Shown here one piece after another: positions 37,001-43,857 of a stretch of DNA of 43,857 nucleotides. Every line of letters begins with the position of its first letter. Position 1 is the stretch's first letter. The DNA comes from an uncultured Opitutaceae bacterium (GTDB lineage Bacteria > Verrucomicrobiota > Verrucomicrobiia > Opitutales > Opitutaceae). The stretch covers positions 1 to 43,857 of the forward strand of contig CALFNN010000020.1 of NCBI GenBank assembly GCA_937902925.1, written 5' to 3'. A program made the translations under genes and the position numbers. The notes below the pieces were generated by a model. It ran no database searches and was not told where the DNA came from. It saw only the letters and a program-made list of their open reading frames with translations.

Positions 37001-37421
37001 CTTCCAGCCCGGGGACCTGACGACGGGCTACGTCGGGTGGCAGTATAATTTCGTGAGCGATTACACCATCGATCACGGCGGTCTCAAAGGCTTGGGGGCG
37101 GTCCTCTCCGGCGTTTTCCAATACAGCAACCGCGCTTACTACACCTACCGGCCGCGAGACGGCGTGGCGGGCGGCACGCTGCAGGTGAACGAGTCGCGGC
37201 AACTCTACGTGCTGCCCGTCAGCGCGGTCTTCAATCTGGGCATCCACTACGATTTCAAGGTGGGCAGGCATATTGCGGTCACCAGCCGCCTGAACGTGGG
37301 CAACCTCTTCAACCACGATCCGCTCTACGTCGAGCCGCAGCCGAGCAACGGCACCCTGCTGCAGGTGGTCAACCGCAACCCGCCGCGGCGGTGGACCTGG
37401 AGCACGGAGATGGATTTTTAA
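34098..37421 (+). CDS. TonB-dependent receptor with N-terminal STN signalling domain
   Basis: A 1107-residue outer-membrane transducer. After the signal peptide (hydrophobic LLCAVQCAAIFAVTG) comes an STN domain at ~40-115 (AYNIAAGDAVASLRAFALQS, YSADAVEGIRTNAIKGDYPA) that contacts FecR in the periplasm. The plug starts after IRLTPFEV and has IEELLLNYSGMVGYNP, GGGLSINGF and VEVISGPQSLLYGAVGAGG. The barrel ends in Phe (WTWSTEMDF). The order sigma-FecR-receptor is classical surface signalling. It is a paralogue of the receptor at 29109, which lacks the STN domain, so this receptor probably senses the substrate for both. ATG 34098 is consistent with the signal peptide. The ligand is unknown; siderophore and glycan are both possible. 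Confidence 0.94.
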   Translation: MTPSTQHLWRLRRLLCAVQCAAIFAVTGRVPAAAAAGSATHAYNIAAGDAVASLRAFALQSGDQLVYSADAVEGIRTNAIKGDYPAVVALRRMLGGTGLVISQDARSGVLAIVGRSPARSDRNRPPPVQALRRVGEAPLAPAGFVSVADEQAIRLTPFEVRTDRANSYGALQSNSLTALSMNLDKMPASAEVFTQTFIKDTGARTIEELLLNYSGMVGYNPSDSSAYATSVGDRDGGGGLSINGFAASTGNSIKRDGFFGPTVSARTNSGATSTFDIERVEVISGPQSLLYGAVGAGGVINAVSKRAGFGVTRGSLTAGFDDLGAKNLLADYNVGGDRIALRVAGTLSETVNLRQNLANGAPFAGVYGQLAFKLGPATVVRVMTGKTESQNYFSFKPNFRPFFSAADPRIGQDANYLAATGQLDGLLGGVVNWKNVDSFGSWWANEPITNRYSSLIVESQPRPWLAGRAAVVYNEMRDWRNTSGLTLQPAGAAGNPFATPAIVVNPSLNFQSQRLKAFEFTLVATNDFFGRRAHSQTLLGGYVNHTGPSFGSSGISYNYFQADADWNALTTGNPASQYGRVIMPSNLLWYPIVNAQIANHPLFRPGTPRVTVNGQNYILMPTIASSAASKSAANPFGLVPNNGAGFSGSFNPGAITHEGFLNFANYTDWLDGRFQTLAGVSFDRETTYNPGATITTFLPWTTYSGFEVGGIYQFSSAFGAYLTVSTAASPSGSTSDLYGRPLLPPKAKSPVPEIGLKWHTPDGSYSAQLTYDFKTTDEHENQSVDGSYENAVNPNGINGRYGAPNANSFVNLARAATSARFSLTANPTPAWRMRFNASYIFGRVEDEVSYRQLYNDQFHANSAGQVTYQSGAPVLVNGAATAASEATISTADAANATPLTVAMLNDPASPYWANPDPTSGAIANPALRTILTNTSPTDGPIATGVAGLPLSAIQYTFTSPFPNNNVTIFQPGDLTTGYVGWQYNFVSDYTIDHGGLKGLGAVLSGVFQYSNRAYYTYRPRDGVAGGTLQVNESRQLYVLPVSAVFNLGIHYDFKVGRHIAVTSRLNVGNLFNHDPLYVEPQPSNGTLLQVVNRNPPRRWTWSTEMDF

Positions 37422-37724
37422 GCGGGTCGCGGCCGAAAGAAGGGTTCGGAGGAGGAGGGCGGAGCCGCTGCTCCTCATATCTGCGTGATCTCGAGAGGCG
37501 AGAGGCGACCTGCGGTCGTTTCCGAGTGCGTCGCGACGCGATCCCCGCGGATTTGCGGGGCCCGGAGAGCCGCCGCCCAATCAAGTCCAGATCGCCAGCA
37601 CGGCACCCATGATTCGGAACGGCGCGGGGATTTGCGGCTTGGCGGTCGGCATTCACGCCATGCCGCCATCCGGATGGCCCCTTACTGATTTGACAATCGG
37701 GTAAGGCGGCGACTCTTTCCAGTC
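37422..37724. other. Gene-free stretch between receptor and vapBC genes
   Basis: 303 bases without a convincing gene. It holds a hairpin CCCCGC-GGATTT-GCGGGG (37543-37560) without U tract and, near its right end, an imperfect palindrome before the antitoxin gene. Confidence 0.4.
37679..37706. promoter_or_regulatory. Imperfect palindrome upstream of the antitoxin gene
   Basis: CCTTAC and GTAAGG flank inner GATT and AATC arms, and a TTGACA box lies at 37690-37695 in the centre. It ends about 19 bases before the antitoxin start. AbrB-type antitoxins usually bind such dyads to repress their own operon. I see no convincing -10 box at the right distance. Confidence 0.4.
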
Positions 37725-37982
37725 ATGCCCACGACGCTCCGCATCAAGATCACCGCCAAGCGGCAGGCCACCTTCCCGGCGGCGGCGCTCAAGGCCCTGC
37801 GCGTGAAGCCCGGCGACTATCTGGAGTTGATTCACGACAAGGATGACTGGCGGCTTGCGCCCGCGGGCGTGGATTTCAGCAAGCTCGGAACGTTGCAGCG
37901 CAAGATTGCCCCGAAGCATCCGCCGTTCGATTTGGCCAAATGGCGCGAGACTCCGAAAGATCATGCCCGCTTACGGGATTGA
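37725..37982 (+). CDS. VapB-type antitoxin, AbrB/MazE swapped-hairpin family
   Basis: An 85-residue protein whose first half is an AbrB/SpoVT-like beta DNA-binding domain (LRIKITAKRQATFPAAALKA, LRVKPGDYLELIHDKDDWRL). The second half (FSKLGTLQRKIAPKHPPFDL) should be the flexible toxin-binding tail. It would neutralise the PIN toxin encoded next and repress the operon. The toxin gene starts 20 bases before this gene ends, typical translational coupling of a toxin-antitoxin pair. Confidence 0.9.
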   Translation: MPTTLRIKITAKRQATFPAAALKALRVKPGDYLELIHDKDDWRLAPAGVDFSKLGTLQRKIAPKHPPFDLAKWRETPKDHARLRD

Positions 37983-38358
37983 TACGTCCATTTTTGTCCG
38001 CGTGCTCACTGGTCTGCCGGCCGCGGACTATCAGGCGACGGTCAGGCGGCTCGCGGCCATTCGCGCCTCGCAACCCGAGCACATCACTGTGGCCGGCATC
38101 GTGATCGCCGAGGCCTACGCCGTGCTGCAGCACCACTACGCGCTGACCAAGTCCGACGCCCGTTCCGCGATGCTCGCGGCGCTGACCAGTGGCTTGATGG
38201 AGCCCACTCACGGCGACGCGGTGCTCGAGGCCTTGCGCGAAACCAGGGAACCCGGCCTGACGGACCGGCTCATCGCCCTCGACTACGCTCACCAACGCGC
38301 GACGGTGCTGACGCTCGATCGCAAGATGGCCGCACTGGCTGGCTGCGAGCGACTCTGA
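37963..38358 (+). CDS. VapC-type PIN-domain ribonuclease toxin
   Basis: A 131-residue PIN-domain protein, a Mg-dependent ribonuclease that typically cuts tRNA or rRNA. ATG 37963 is chosen because the domain starts immediately (MPAYGIDTSIFVRVLTG) and overlaps the antitoxin end by 20 bases. Acidic site: Asp7 in GIDTSIF, Glu in VIAEAYAVL, Asp in GLTDRLIALDY and Asp in VLTLDRKMA. All four expected positions are present, so it is likely active. A longer frame upstream exists but overlaps the antitoxin. Confidence 0.92.
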   Translation: MPAYGIDTSIFVRVLTGLPAADYQATVRRLAAIRASQPEHITVAGIVIAEAYAVLQHHYALTKSDARSAMLAALTSGLMEPTHGDAVLEALRETREPGLTDRLIALDYAHQRATVLTLDRKMAALAGCERL

Positions 38359-38432
38359 TTCGGAGAGACGCTGAAAGCGAGCGGCGGCGGGATTCGTCGC
38401 GGATCGGCGCTTCGTGCAGTTAGGAGGTGAGA

Positions 38433-38687
38433 TTGAAAGTTTGGACCGGCCGGACGTCCGCCGCTGATTGGGTCGTTCAACTTGGAGGTTTCAACATTCA
38501 ACGGCTCGACGAAAACGTCCTCCACATCGGAAGCGCTAATGGCACGCATGGTGGGGGCGAGGTTGGCTGCGCCTTGGTGGCCAACTCACCGGCCAACGAC
38601 AAGCGTTGGGTTACCCGGTCCGGCCTCCCTTTGGGGGTCCAAATGCTTCAAGCGCTGATCGCGAACGAGGCTAGGCGCGGATCCTGA
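38433..38687 (+). CDS. Possible small protein with strong ribosome binding site
   Basis: In the 364-base gap after vapC an 84-residue frame starts with TTG 38433, five bases after a perfect AGGAGG (38422-38427); a GTG overlapping that site is also in frame. The product (KVWTGRTSAADWVVQLGGF through ALIANEARRGS) resembles no family I know and has no membrane segment. The strong Shine-Dalgarno is the only evidence; the frame may be chance in GC-rich DNA or a remnant. The rest of 38359-38722 shows nothing else. Confidence 0.25.
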   Translation: MKVWTGRTSAADWVVQLGGFNIQRLDENVLHIGSANGTHGGGEVGCALVANSPANDKRWVTRSGLPLGVQMLQALIANEARRGS

Positions 38688-38722
38688 CGTGGGATCTTTG
38701 CCGGCTCCAATGCTCTCACCCC

Positions 38723-40672
38723 TCACATGTGCTCCTCGTAGGTGACGTCGATCTTCGCGGTGAAGGCCTGCTTCTTCGCGGCGCCCTGGAAGCGGATGCT
38801 GTGCGTGAGCGCGTCGTAGACCCAGCCGTTTTGCGGGTCGGGGCGCACTTCCTTCCCGTCCACCAGCACGCGCAGGCTCTTCTGGTAAAACGTCGCGGTC
38901 GGCCCGACCGGGTCGAGTGCGACGGCGACGGTGTCGGCGATGCGGTCGCCCAGCGCAGCCAGCGGGGCGGAGAAATCGCTCTCGATGTTCAGCACGGTGC
39001 CGCCCGTGAGCTCGGCTGCGCGCCGGTGCGAGATGTTGCCCGGTGCCACCACCGCATCCATCTCGAGCTTTCCGCGCTGGTTGCCCTTGGCGATGATGAA
39101 GGGGCGCAGCACCCAGTAATTGATGTAGCCGTCGAGCGTCTGGCGCTTTTTGGGATTCCGCGCGTTGTATTGGTTCAGCAGGTCGGGGAGCTTGCCGTCT
39201 TCGATCCATTCGGCCTGCGGCGGGCCGCCCCCTTGCGTTTTCCACGTGGCCATCCGCGTCTCCTCCTCGTCCATGAAAAAAACCACGATCGTCGTGGCGT
39301 CGGGTCGGAGGAACGCGTGCTGCTTGTTATAGTAGCCCGCGACGAAATTATACACCGCGGTGAATGCCGTGCGGTTGCTGTCGCCATTGGTGCCGACTTT
39401 CACGAGCTCGGCGAAGACGCTGTCGGGCGTCTTCGGCGTGACCCACGGCTCGGCCATTTCCGGGAGTGTGACGAGGTGGCCGTTGCTCGCAACGCGCTTG
39501 GTGACCTGCTTCGGGCGGCCGCGGCTGTCGAGCACCGGGTGGCCCGCTGGGTCGAGTTCGAGGGAGCGGACCTCCTTGAAAAAGCGCTGCTCCTCGGGCC
39601 GGCGGTCCGGGTCCGCATTCACGAAATCGGTCGTGAGCACGCCGATGCGATAGTCGAGATCGCGCGCGTCGAAGAGCTGCCGGAAGCGGCGCAGGTTGGC
39701 CGCGATCCGGCTCTGGTGCGCGGCCATCGAGGGCGAATTGTTGATGACGAACACGAGGTCGACCTCGCGGCTGCGGGAGCGGTCGACCGTCAGGTGCTTC
39801 GCGATGCGGATCGGCTCGACGCTGATCGACACGGTGTTTTCCACGCCGAGGGCGGGATTGTTTTCGTCGATCGTGTAATACTTGAAGCGATCCTCGCCGA
39901 TGAATCCCGGGTTGGGCGCGTAGGTGAGCTGGCCGGTGGCGCGATCGAGCCGGGCCGTGCCATCCTGTGGTTTCGCCTTGTCGTCGAGCAGATAGGAAAC
40001 CTTCGGCGTGGCGATGCCGATGCGGTCGGCGGGATCCATGAAGTCCTCGTGACTGGGCACCTTCTGCGTGACCGGCGTATTCGGGCGCGTCGTGAGCGAG
40101 ACGGCGCGGACCTTCATGGCGCGCTCGCGGTCGGCGCTGACCTCGAACTTCTGCATCACGACCGGGGGCGGCGCCGTCACCTTGATCACGACCTCGTTCT
40201 TGAACACGAGGCCGGACGTTTCGTTGCGCACGGAGTAGCCAAACGAGTCCTCGCCCGTGAAGCCGTCCCGGGGCCGATACGAAAAATACCCGACGCGCGA
40301 CGTCTTGTTCTTGAGGAAATCCGCCTCGTCGCCGCCACCCGACAGTCCGACGCGGCCGTTCAGCGGCTCGGCCGTGATGGTGAAGACGAGGTCGGCGCGC
40401 GAATCGGGGCTGACCACCTCCGGGGCCACGGCCAACTGTCCCTGGGCGCCCGCGCCATCGCCCTCGGCCGCGACCTCCATCGGCGTGGTCGAGACGATCG
40501 CATCCTTGTCGGCCGGCGCAGCCGGAGTCGCGGCGGCCGTCTCGCCCGGGACAGCGGGAGCATCGGCCGCGAAGGCCGGGCCCGTTGCCAGCAGCAGAGC
40601 CAGACCCAAGACGCGCAGTCCTTCGCGGATGGTAGTTTCGTGGGTCATAAAGGAGAAGGCGATGCGGCGCAT
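38723..40672 (-). CDS. Secreted vWA-domain protein with Ig-like repeats
   Basis: A protein of about 649 residues with signal peptide (LRVLGLALLLATGPAFAADA). The start is uncertain: ATG 40672 or ATG 40648 both keep the signal. After a Pro/Ala-rich linker come two cadherin/Big-like beta domains ending in the motifs GFTGEDSFGYSV and GFIGEDRFKYYTIDEN, common in Verrucomicrobiota surface proteins. A von Willebrand A domain follows (~residues 285-560; VDLVFVINNSPSMAAHQSRI). The metal-site DxSxS reads NxSxS, so metal binding may be altered. The C-terminal part resembles a family of extracellular proteins with ALDPVGPTATFYQKSLRVLV. A role in surface adhesion is inference. It converges with the small vapBC region. 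Confidence 0.85.
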   Translation of the reverse strand: MRRIAFSFMTHETTIREGLRVLGLALLLATGPAFAADAPAVPGETAAATPAAPADKDAIVSTTPMEVAAEGDGAGAQGQLAVAPEVVSPDSRADLVFTITAEPLNGRVGLSGGGDEADFLKNKTSRVGYFSYRPRDGFTGEDSFGYSVRNETSGLVFKNEVVIKVTAPPPVVMQKFEVSADRERAMKVRAVSLTTRPNTPVTQKVPSHEDFMDPADRIGIATPKVSYLLDDKAKPQDGTARLDRATGQLTYAPNPGFIGEDRFKYYTIDENNPALGVENTVSISVEPIRIAKHLTVDRSRSREVDLVFVINNSPSMAAHQSRIAANLRRFRQLFDARDLDYRIGVLTTDFVNADPDRRPEEQRFFKEVRSLELDPAGHPVLDSRGRPKQVTKRVASNGHLVTLPEMAEPWVTPKTPDSVFAELVKVGTNGDSNRTAFTAVYNFVAGYYNKQHAFLRPDATTIVVFFMDEEETRMATWKTQGGGPPQAEWIEDGKLPDLLNQYNARNPKKRQTLDGYINYWVLRPFIIAKGNQRGKLEMDAVVAPGNISHRRAAELTGGTVLNIESDFSAPLAALGDRIADTVAVALDPVGPTATFYQKSLRVLVDGKEVRPDPQNGWVYDALTHSIRFQGAAKKQAFTAKIDVTYEEHM

Positions 40673-40744
40673 TACATCCGTTCGTAACGCCCGCCACAAT
40701 CAGGTTCCGCTCGCGGATCGCGCCGCCGCGCCGCGGTCATGCGC

Positions 40745-40955
40745 CATGGGTGGGCGAGTTTTTGCGGAGGTGCTTAAGGATGTTCGAGGTGGCCGAGGCC
40801 GCCGAGCGAATACTCCTTGCTGTCGTTGCGGAGCTGGAAACGGCGGACCTCGGAGCTGGGCTTACGCTGTAAGTCGACCGAAACCGTCGTCACACTCTTC
40901 GCGACGCCACGGCAGCAGGGAAAGTTGGCGCGGGGATTGGCGTGCGCTCTGGTCG
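40745..40955 (-). pseudogene. Decayed partial copy of the RNase E/G gene
   Basis: Minus-strand translation gives CCRGVAKSVTTVSVDLQRKP then SSEVRRFQLRNDSKEYSL, matching the true RNase gene at the window end ([20 protein letters not shown] then [20 protein letters not shown]). At DNA level 40791-40908 aligns without gaps to 43141-43258; by hand I count about 24 mismatches in 118 bases. Toward 40745 the similarity continues but with a frameshift (one extra base) and an early stop; toward 40955 it fades past the zinc-link cysteine region, where part of CPYCRGRG has been lost. The catalytic part and the C-terminal end are missing. It is a non-functional fragment in the same orientation as the intact gene 2.3 kb away. 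Confidence 0.85.
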
Positions 40956-40963
40956 TTTCAGCC

Positions 40964-40996
40964 AAAAAATAAGGCCGCCGGGTTGGTCGGCGGCCT
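40964..40996 (-). terminator. Rho-independent terminator of the 155-residue-protein gene
   Basis: On the minus strand AGGCCGCCG and CGGCGGCCT (40996-40988 and 40980-40972) form a perfect 9-bp stem with a seven-base loop, followed by TTATTTTTT. It begins about 20 bases after the stop at 41018 and lies exactly between the islet gene and the RNase pseudogene. Confidence 0.85.
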
Positions 40997-41017
40997 GAGG
41001 CTGAATGGCGGACGGAA

Positions 41018-41461
41018 TTAATCGCCACCGCCGTCGGAGTCGAGTTCGGCGGCCCACGCTTGGGCCGCTTTTATTTCAGCGGTCCTTGAGCTGGGCGCGA
41101 GCTTCTGCAGGAGCGTTGCCGCGCGACGGCGAACGCAATACAGGAAGAAGCCATATTCCCACCCACCGAACCGGCTAAGCATGTCGACGGCATCCATAAA
41201 GGGCTGGAACGGGCGCTCCTCGTTGAGAACGTCTCGCGCCAATGTCGCGACGAGGACAGTGGTCTTTTCCGCCCCGGCGCCACCCTTGAGAATGGCCTCG
41301 AGCTTGCGGCGTGTTTTTTCGTGGAGAGGCGTCGCGAAGGGAGCAGCCTGCGCGGCAGAGGAGGGCACGTGACTGCTGGTGGTGGTGTCGAGAACAGGCG
41401 CCGGCCGGTTTTTCCGGCCGACCCGCGGCGTGTGGGTTTCGATTTCGATTGGGGTGTTCAT
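41018..41461 (-). CDS. Protein of unknown function
   Basis: A 147-residue protein from ATG 41461 (an upstream in-frame start at 41485 is also possible). The first ~50 residues are Pro/Thr/Ser-rich and probably disordered (MNTPIEIETHTPRVGRKNRP). The rest is helical: HEKTRRKLEAILKGGAGAEK, VLVATLARDVLNEERPFQPF, MDAVDMLSRFGGWEYGFFLY, CVRRRAATLLQKLAPSSRT and an acidic end DSDGGGD. I see no catalytic or DNA-binding motif, no signal peptide and no relative I can name. A good terminator follows it and a palindrome precedes it, which supports a real gene. It lies inside the islet between the RNase gene and its broken copy. Confidence 0.7.
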   Translation of the reverse strand: MNTPIEIETHTPRVGRKNRPAPVLDTTTSSHVPSSAAQAAPFATPLHEKTRRKLEAILKGGAGAEKTTVLVATLARDVLNEERPFQPFMDAVDMLSRFGGWEYGFFLYCVRRRAATLLQKLAPSSRTAEIKAAQAWAAELDSDGGGD

Positions 41462-41484
41462 CAGGGTTTTCCTTGGGCAAACCA

Positions 41485-41498
41485 CGGGAGTATTCCCG
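41485..41498. promoter_or_regulatory. Short palindrome upstream of the unknown gene
   Basis: CGGGA-GTAT-TCCCG has perfect 5-bp arms and lies 24 bases before the start at 41461, a position where a repressor would act. It could be an operator for the DeoR-like protein encoded next door; this is inference. Confidence 0.35.
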
Positions 41499-41643
41499 AG
41501 GTGATTGGCACCCTGTGAATGCGGACACGAGTCTCAAGCCGCAAAACGAACAGGCGTCCACAATCTTGCGGTTGGCGCACGGGAACTTGTTTGTTCCGCT
41601 CGACGAAGACCGTTACCGGTGGAAGAATTTACTGACCGTCGCG

Positions 41644-41674
41644 ACTTCCGGGCGATACGGCACTTACCGGAAGT
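41644..41674 (-). terminator. Inverted repeat downstream of the DeoR-like gene
   Basis: ACTTCCGG (41644-41651) and CCGGAAGT (41667-41674) form a perfect 8-bp stem with a 15-base loop, 41 bases after the DeoR-like stop. There is no U tract, so it is either a weak terminator or a binding site between the two islet genes. Confidence 0.35.
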
Positions 41675-41714
41675 GTCCAAGACCGCATGGCCGCGCGTGG
41701 CATGAGCACGAGAA

Positions 41715-42917
41715 TCACGAGCGAGAATGAAATTCGGATGCGGGCGATTCTACCAACAAGACGCTGACGCCCCGGCGGTTTGCAGCTTGAGCGAAAGACC
41801 TGAGTTTTTTCGGTGGGGACGAAAGTTTGCGCCCACCATCGACGACAATCAGGTCGACGTGTGCAGAGGTGACGGCCGCGAAAAATTGATGCGGTTCGAT
41901 ATCGATCTTTTCATATCCGAGCAAGACCACCCGCAGTGCCGACAGGTCGAGAAAGGATGCCTTGATACGCGACTCAAGTATGTCTTCGGATAGCAGCCAC
42001 CATTGACCATCGCGCATCGTCGTTCCGGTAGTGCCGATGACAGCGACATCCGAACGGAAATTCCAGGATTGCAGGCACAAGTCTGCTAGCGGGCCGCAGA
42101 TGCTTTCACTTTCTACGCGCCAGTCGCCGCCGATCAATCGCACCGGAAGATTGCTGCGCAGCGGACGATTGGTTTCGCTGACGGTCGCGGCGATCGCTAT
42201 CGAGTTCGTTGTTAGCTGCAGGCGCAGCAGGCGGCTGTGGGTAACTCCTGGCTTGCGCGGATCCGGTGAGGAAACCAAGAAGGCCGCGCTGTCCATGGTG
42301 AGGAGCGCATCCACCGCTGCCTCGGTTGTGGAACCGGTATCAACGAGCACAGCCAAGTTGGACTTGGAGCGCAAAGCCTCGATTCGCCGGCGCAGCTCCG
42401 GCTGCATGTAGGCCTCAGAACATTTCCACTTTCCGTCCCACTCGCCCAAATTCAATCCGAGCAGGCAATGCCACAATGCGGCACCGAGTCGTTTCTTGGT
42501 CTCGGGATGGTCCTCCTCGCGTTGGCGGGCGGTTGTGAAGTCCTTTTTTATCGTTACAGGGTTCGAGACTCGTCCGACGCTGATTTCGAATTGCGAGAAC
42601 TCGCGATCGCGTTTTATTTTCTCGAGTTCGTCACGCAGAGACGCCACGGCGGGAAGATTGATCGACTCAATTGCGTCCTCCAGTGCCTTGCGAATGTCTT
42701 CGACACTGAAGCGGCTGACATCGCGGTCTTCATAAATCGCCTCAAGTAGGACGTGTTTGAGTATCTTTCGCCGAAGTTCAACTGGGTCGGGCAGGCGTAT
42801 CGGATCCGTCGGCTCCTGAGTTTTTTTTCTCGCGCCAACGGGTCTGGGCGTCGGGGCAACAATGGAACTCGATCCAATCTGGGTTGCTTCAGGATTAGTC
42901 AATGGGTCTTCGTTCAT
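41715..42917 (-). CDS. DeoR-type sensor-domain protein with atypical N-terminus
   Basis: A 400-residue protein. The C-terminal ~220 residues match the DeoR/GlpR effector domain, an ISOCOT-fold sugar-phosphate sensor: LAVLVDTGSTTEAAVDALL, LTTNSIAIAATVSETN, VRLIGGDWRVESESICGPLA, FRSDVAVIGTTGTTMRDGQW, LSEDILESRIKASFLDLSAL and VTSAHVDLIVVDGG. Normal DeoR proteins have a ~55-residue HTH directly before this domain and are ~250 residues long. Here about 180 residues precede it: a polar tail, then three predicted helices (VELRRKILKHVLLEAIYED, SVEDIRKALEDAIES, NLPAVASLRDELEKIKRD) and a beta hairpin (FSQFEISVGRVSNPVTIKK), possibly a divergent winged helix. The DeoR HTH signature is absent. GC content looks clearly lower than the surroundings. 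ATG 42917 has an inverted repeat just upstream. Confidence 0.72.
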   Translation of the reverse strand: MNEDPLTNPEATQIGSSSIVAPTPRPVGARKKTQEPTDPIRLPDPVELRRKILKHVLLEAIYEDRDVSRFSVEDIRKALEDAIESINLPAVASLRDELEKIKRDREFSQFEISVGRVSNPVTIKKDFTTARQREEDHPETKKRLGAALWHCLLGLNLGEWDGKWKCSEAYMQPELRRRIEALRSKSNLAVLVDTGSTTEAAVDALLTMDSAAFLVSSPDPRKPGVTHSRLLRLQLTTNSIAIAATVSETNRPLRSNLPVRLIGGDWRVESESICGPLADLCLQSWNFRSDVAVIGTTGTTMRDGQWWLLSEDILESRIKASFLDLSALRVVLLGYEKIDIEPHQFFAAVTSAHVDLIVVDGGRKLSSPPKKLRSFAQAANRRGVSVLLVESPASEFHSRS

Positions 42918-42922
42918 GGGGT

Positions 42923-42941
42923 CCGGACCGCTGTCGTCCGG
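42923..42941. promoter_or_regulatory. Inverted repeat just upstream of the DeoR-like gene
   Basis: CCGGAC (42923-42928) and GTCCGG (42936-42941) flank seven bases and end six bases before the start codon. It could be an autoregulatory operator, or an mRNA hairpin that hides the start region. It sits in the 65-base gap behind the RNase gene. Confidence 0.4.
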
Positions 42942-42982
42942 CGGCCTCTGGTCTCGTTTTTGCTCTGTCTCGCCTCTTTTTC

Positions 42983-43857
<875 letters not shown>

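Noticed and set aside
34377-37580. A minus-strand frame of over 1000 codons across the second TonB receptor
   Set aside because: Antisense shadow; the receptor itself is unambiguous.
37690-37695. TTGACA as a -35 box of a vapBC promoter
   Set aside because: No -10-like hexamer at 16-18 bases; reported only as part of the palindrome.
40962-42982. The islet as a complete insertion sequence or integrated element
   Set aside because: No transposase or integrase and no clear terminal inverted repeats; only the rng fragment and base composition point to transfer.

Overview
The window is about 44 kb of high-GC bacterial DNA. I read it as the chromosome of an environmental Verrucomicrobiota, most likely of the Opitutaceae. 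The reasons are two TonB-dependent receptors whose plug domains begin with an L(N/T)PFEV stretch typical of that group, pectin-degrading secreted enzymes, abundant secreted proteins of unknown function, and GTG starts in a GC-rich background. This placement is inference; no rRNA or other marker lies in the window, and I found no tRNA, CRISPR array or complete insertion sequence.

Left part (1-8.7 kb): a 5'-truncated LamG-domain secreted protein with Gly/Arg-rich inserts, a family-9-like pectate lyase followed by a strong hairpin, a secreted SUMF1-domain protein, a helical-repeat membrane-anchored protein, and on the other strand a Tat-exported FMN-dependent alpha-hydroxy-acid dehydrogenase. 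Next (8.7-14.3 kb) come two histidine kinases that overlap by 20 bp: one with a long periplasmic beta-propeller and one soluble REC-PAS-kinase-REC hybrid. No DNA-binding response regulator is next to them.

Middle (14.3-29 kb): a minus-strand group (pectin methylesterase, rhomboid protease, secreted beta-propeller protein), an ABC exporter pair whose permease carries an extra C-terminal domain, an orphan ExbD, a divergent DoxX/MarR pair with two well-matched palindromic operators between the genes, an SDR oxidoreductase with a transglutaminase-like protein, a LarA-like (DUF2088) protein, an AHSA1/SRPBCC protein and a large RapA-type SNF2 ATPase.

Right part (29-44 kb): a surface-signalling and uptake locus, with a TonB receptor without signalling domain, divergent from an ECF sigma factor/FecR pair and a second paralogous TonB receptor that does carry the N-terminal STN signalling domain. 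It is followed by a VapBC-type toxin-antitoxin pair and a secreted vWA protein. The window ends in a small, visibly lower-GC islet holding a protein of unknown function and a DeoR-type sensor-domain protein with an atypical N-terminus. The islet is bounded on one side by the true RNase E/G gene (running off the window) and on the other by a decayed, partial second copy of the same RNase gene in the same orientation. That islet is the most unusual structure in the window.
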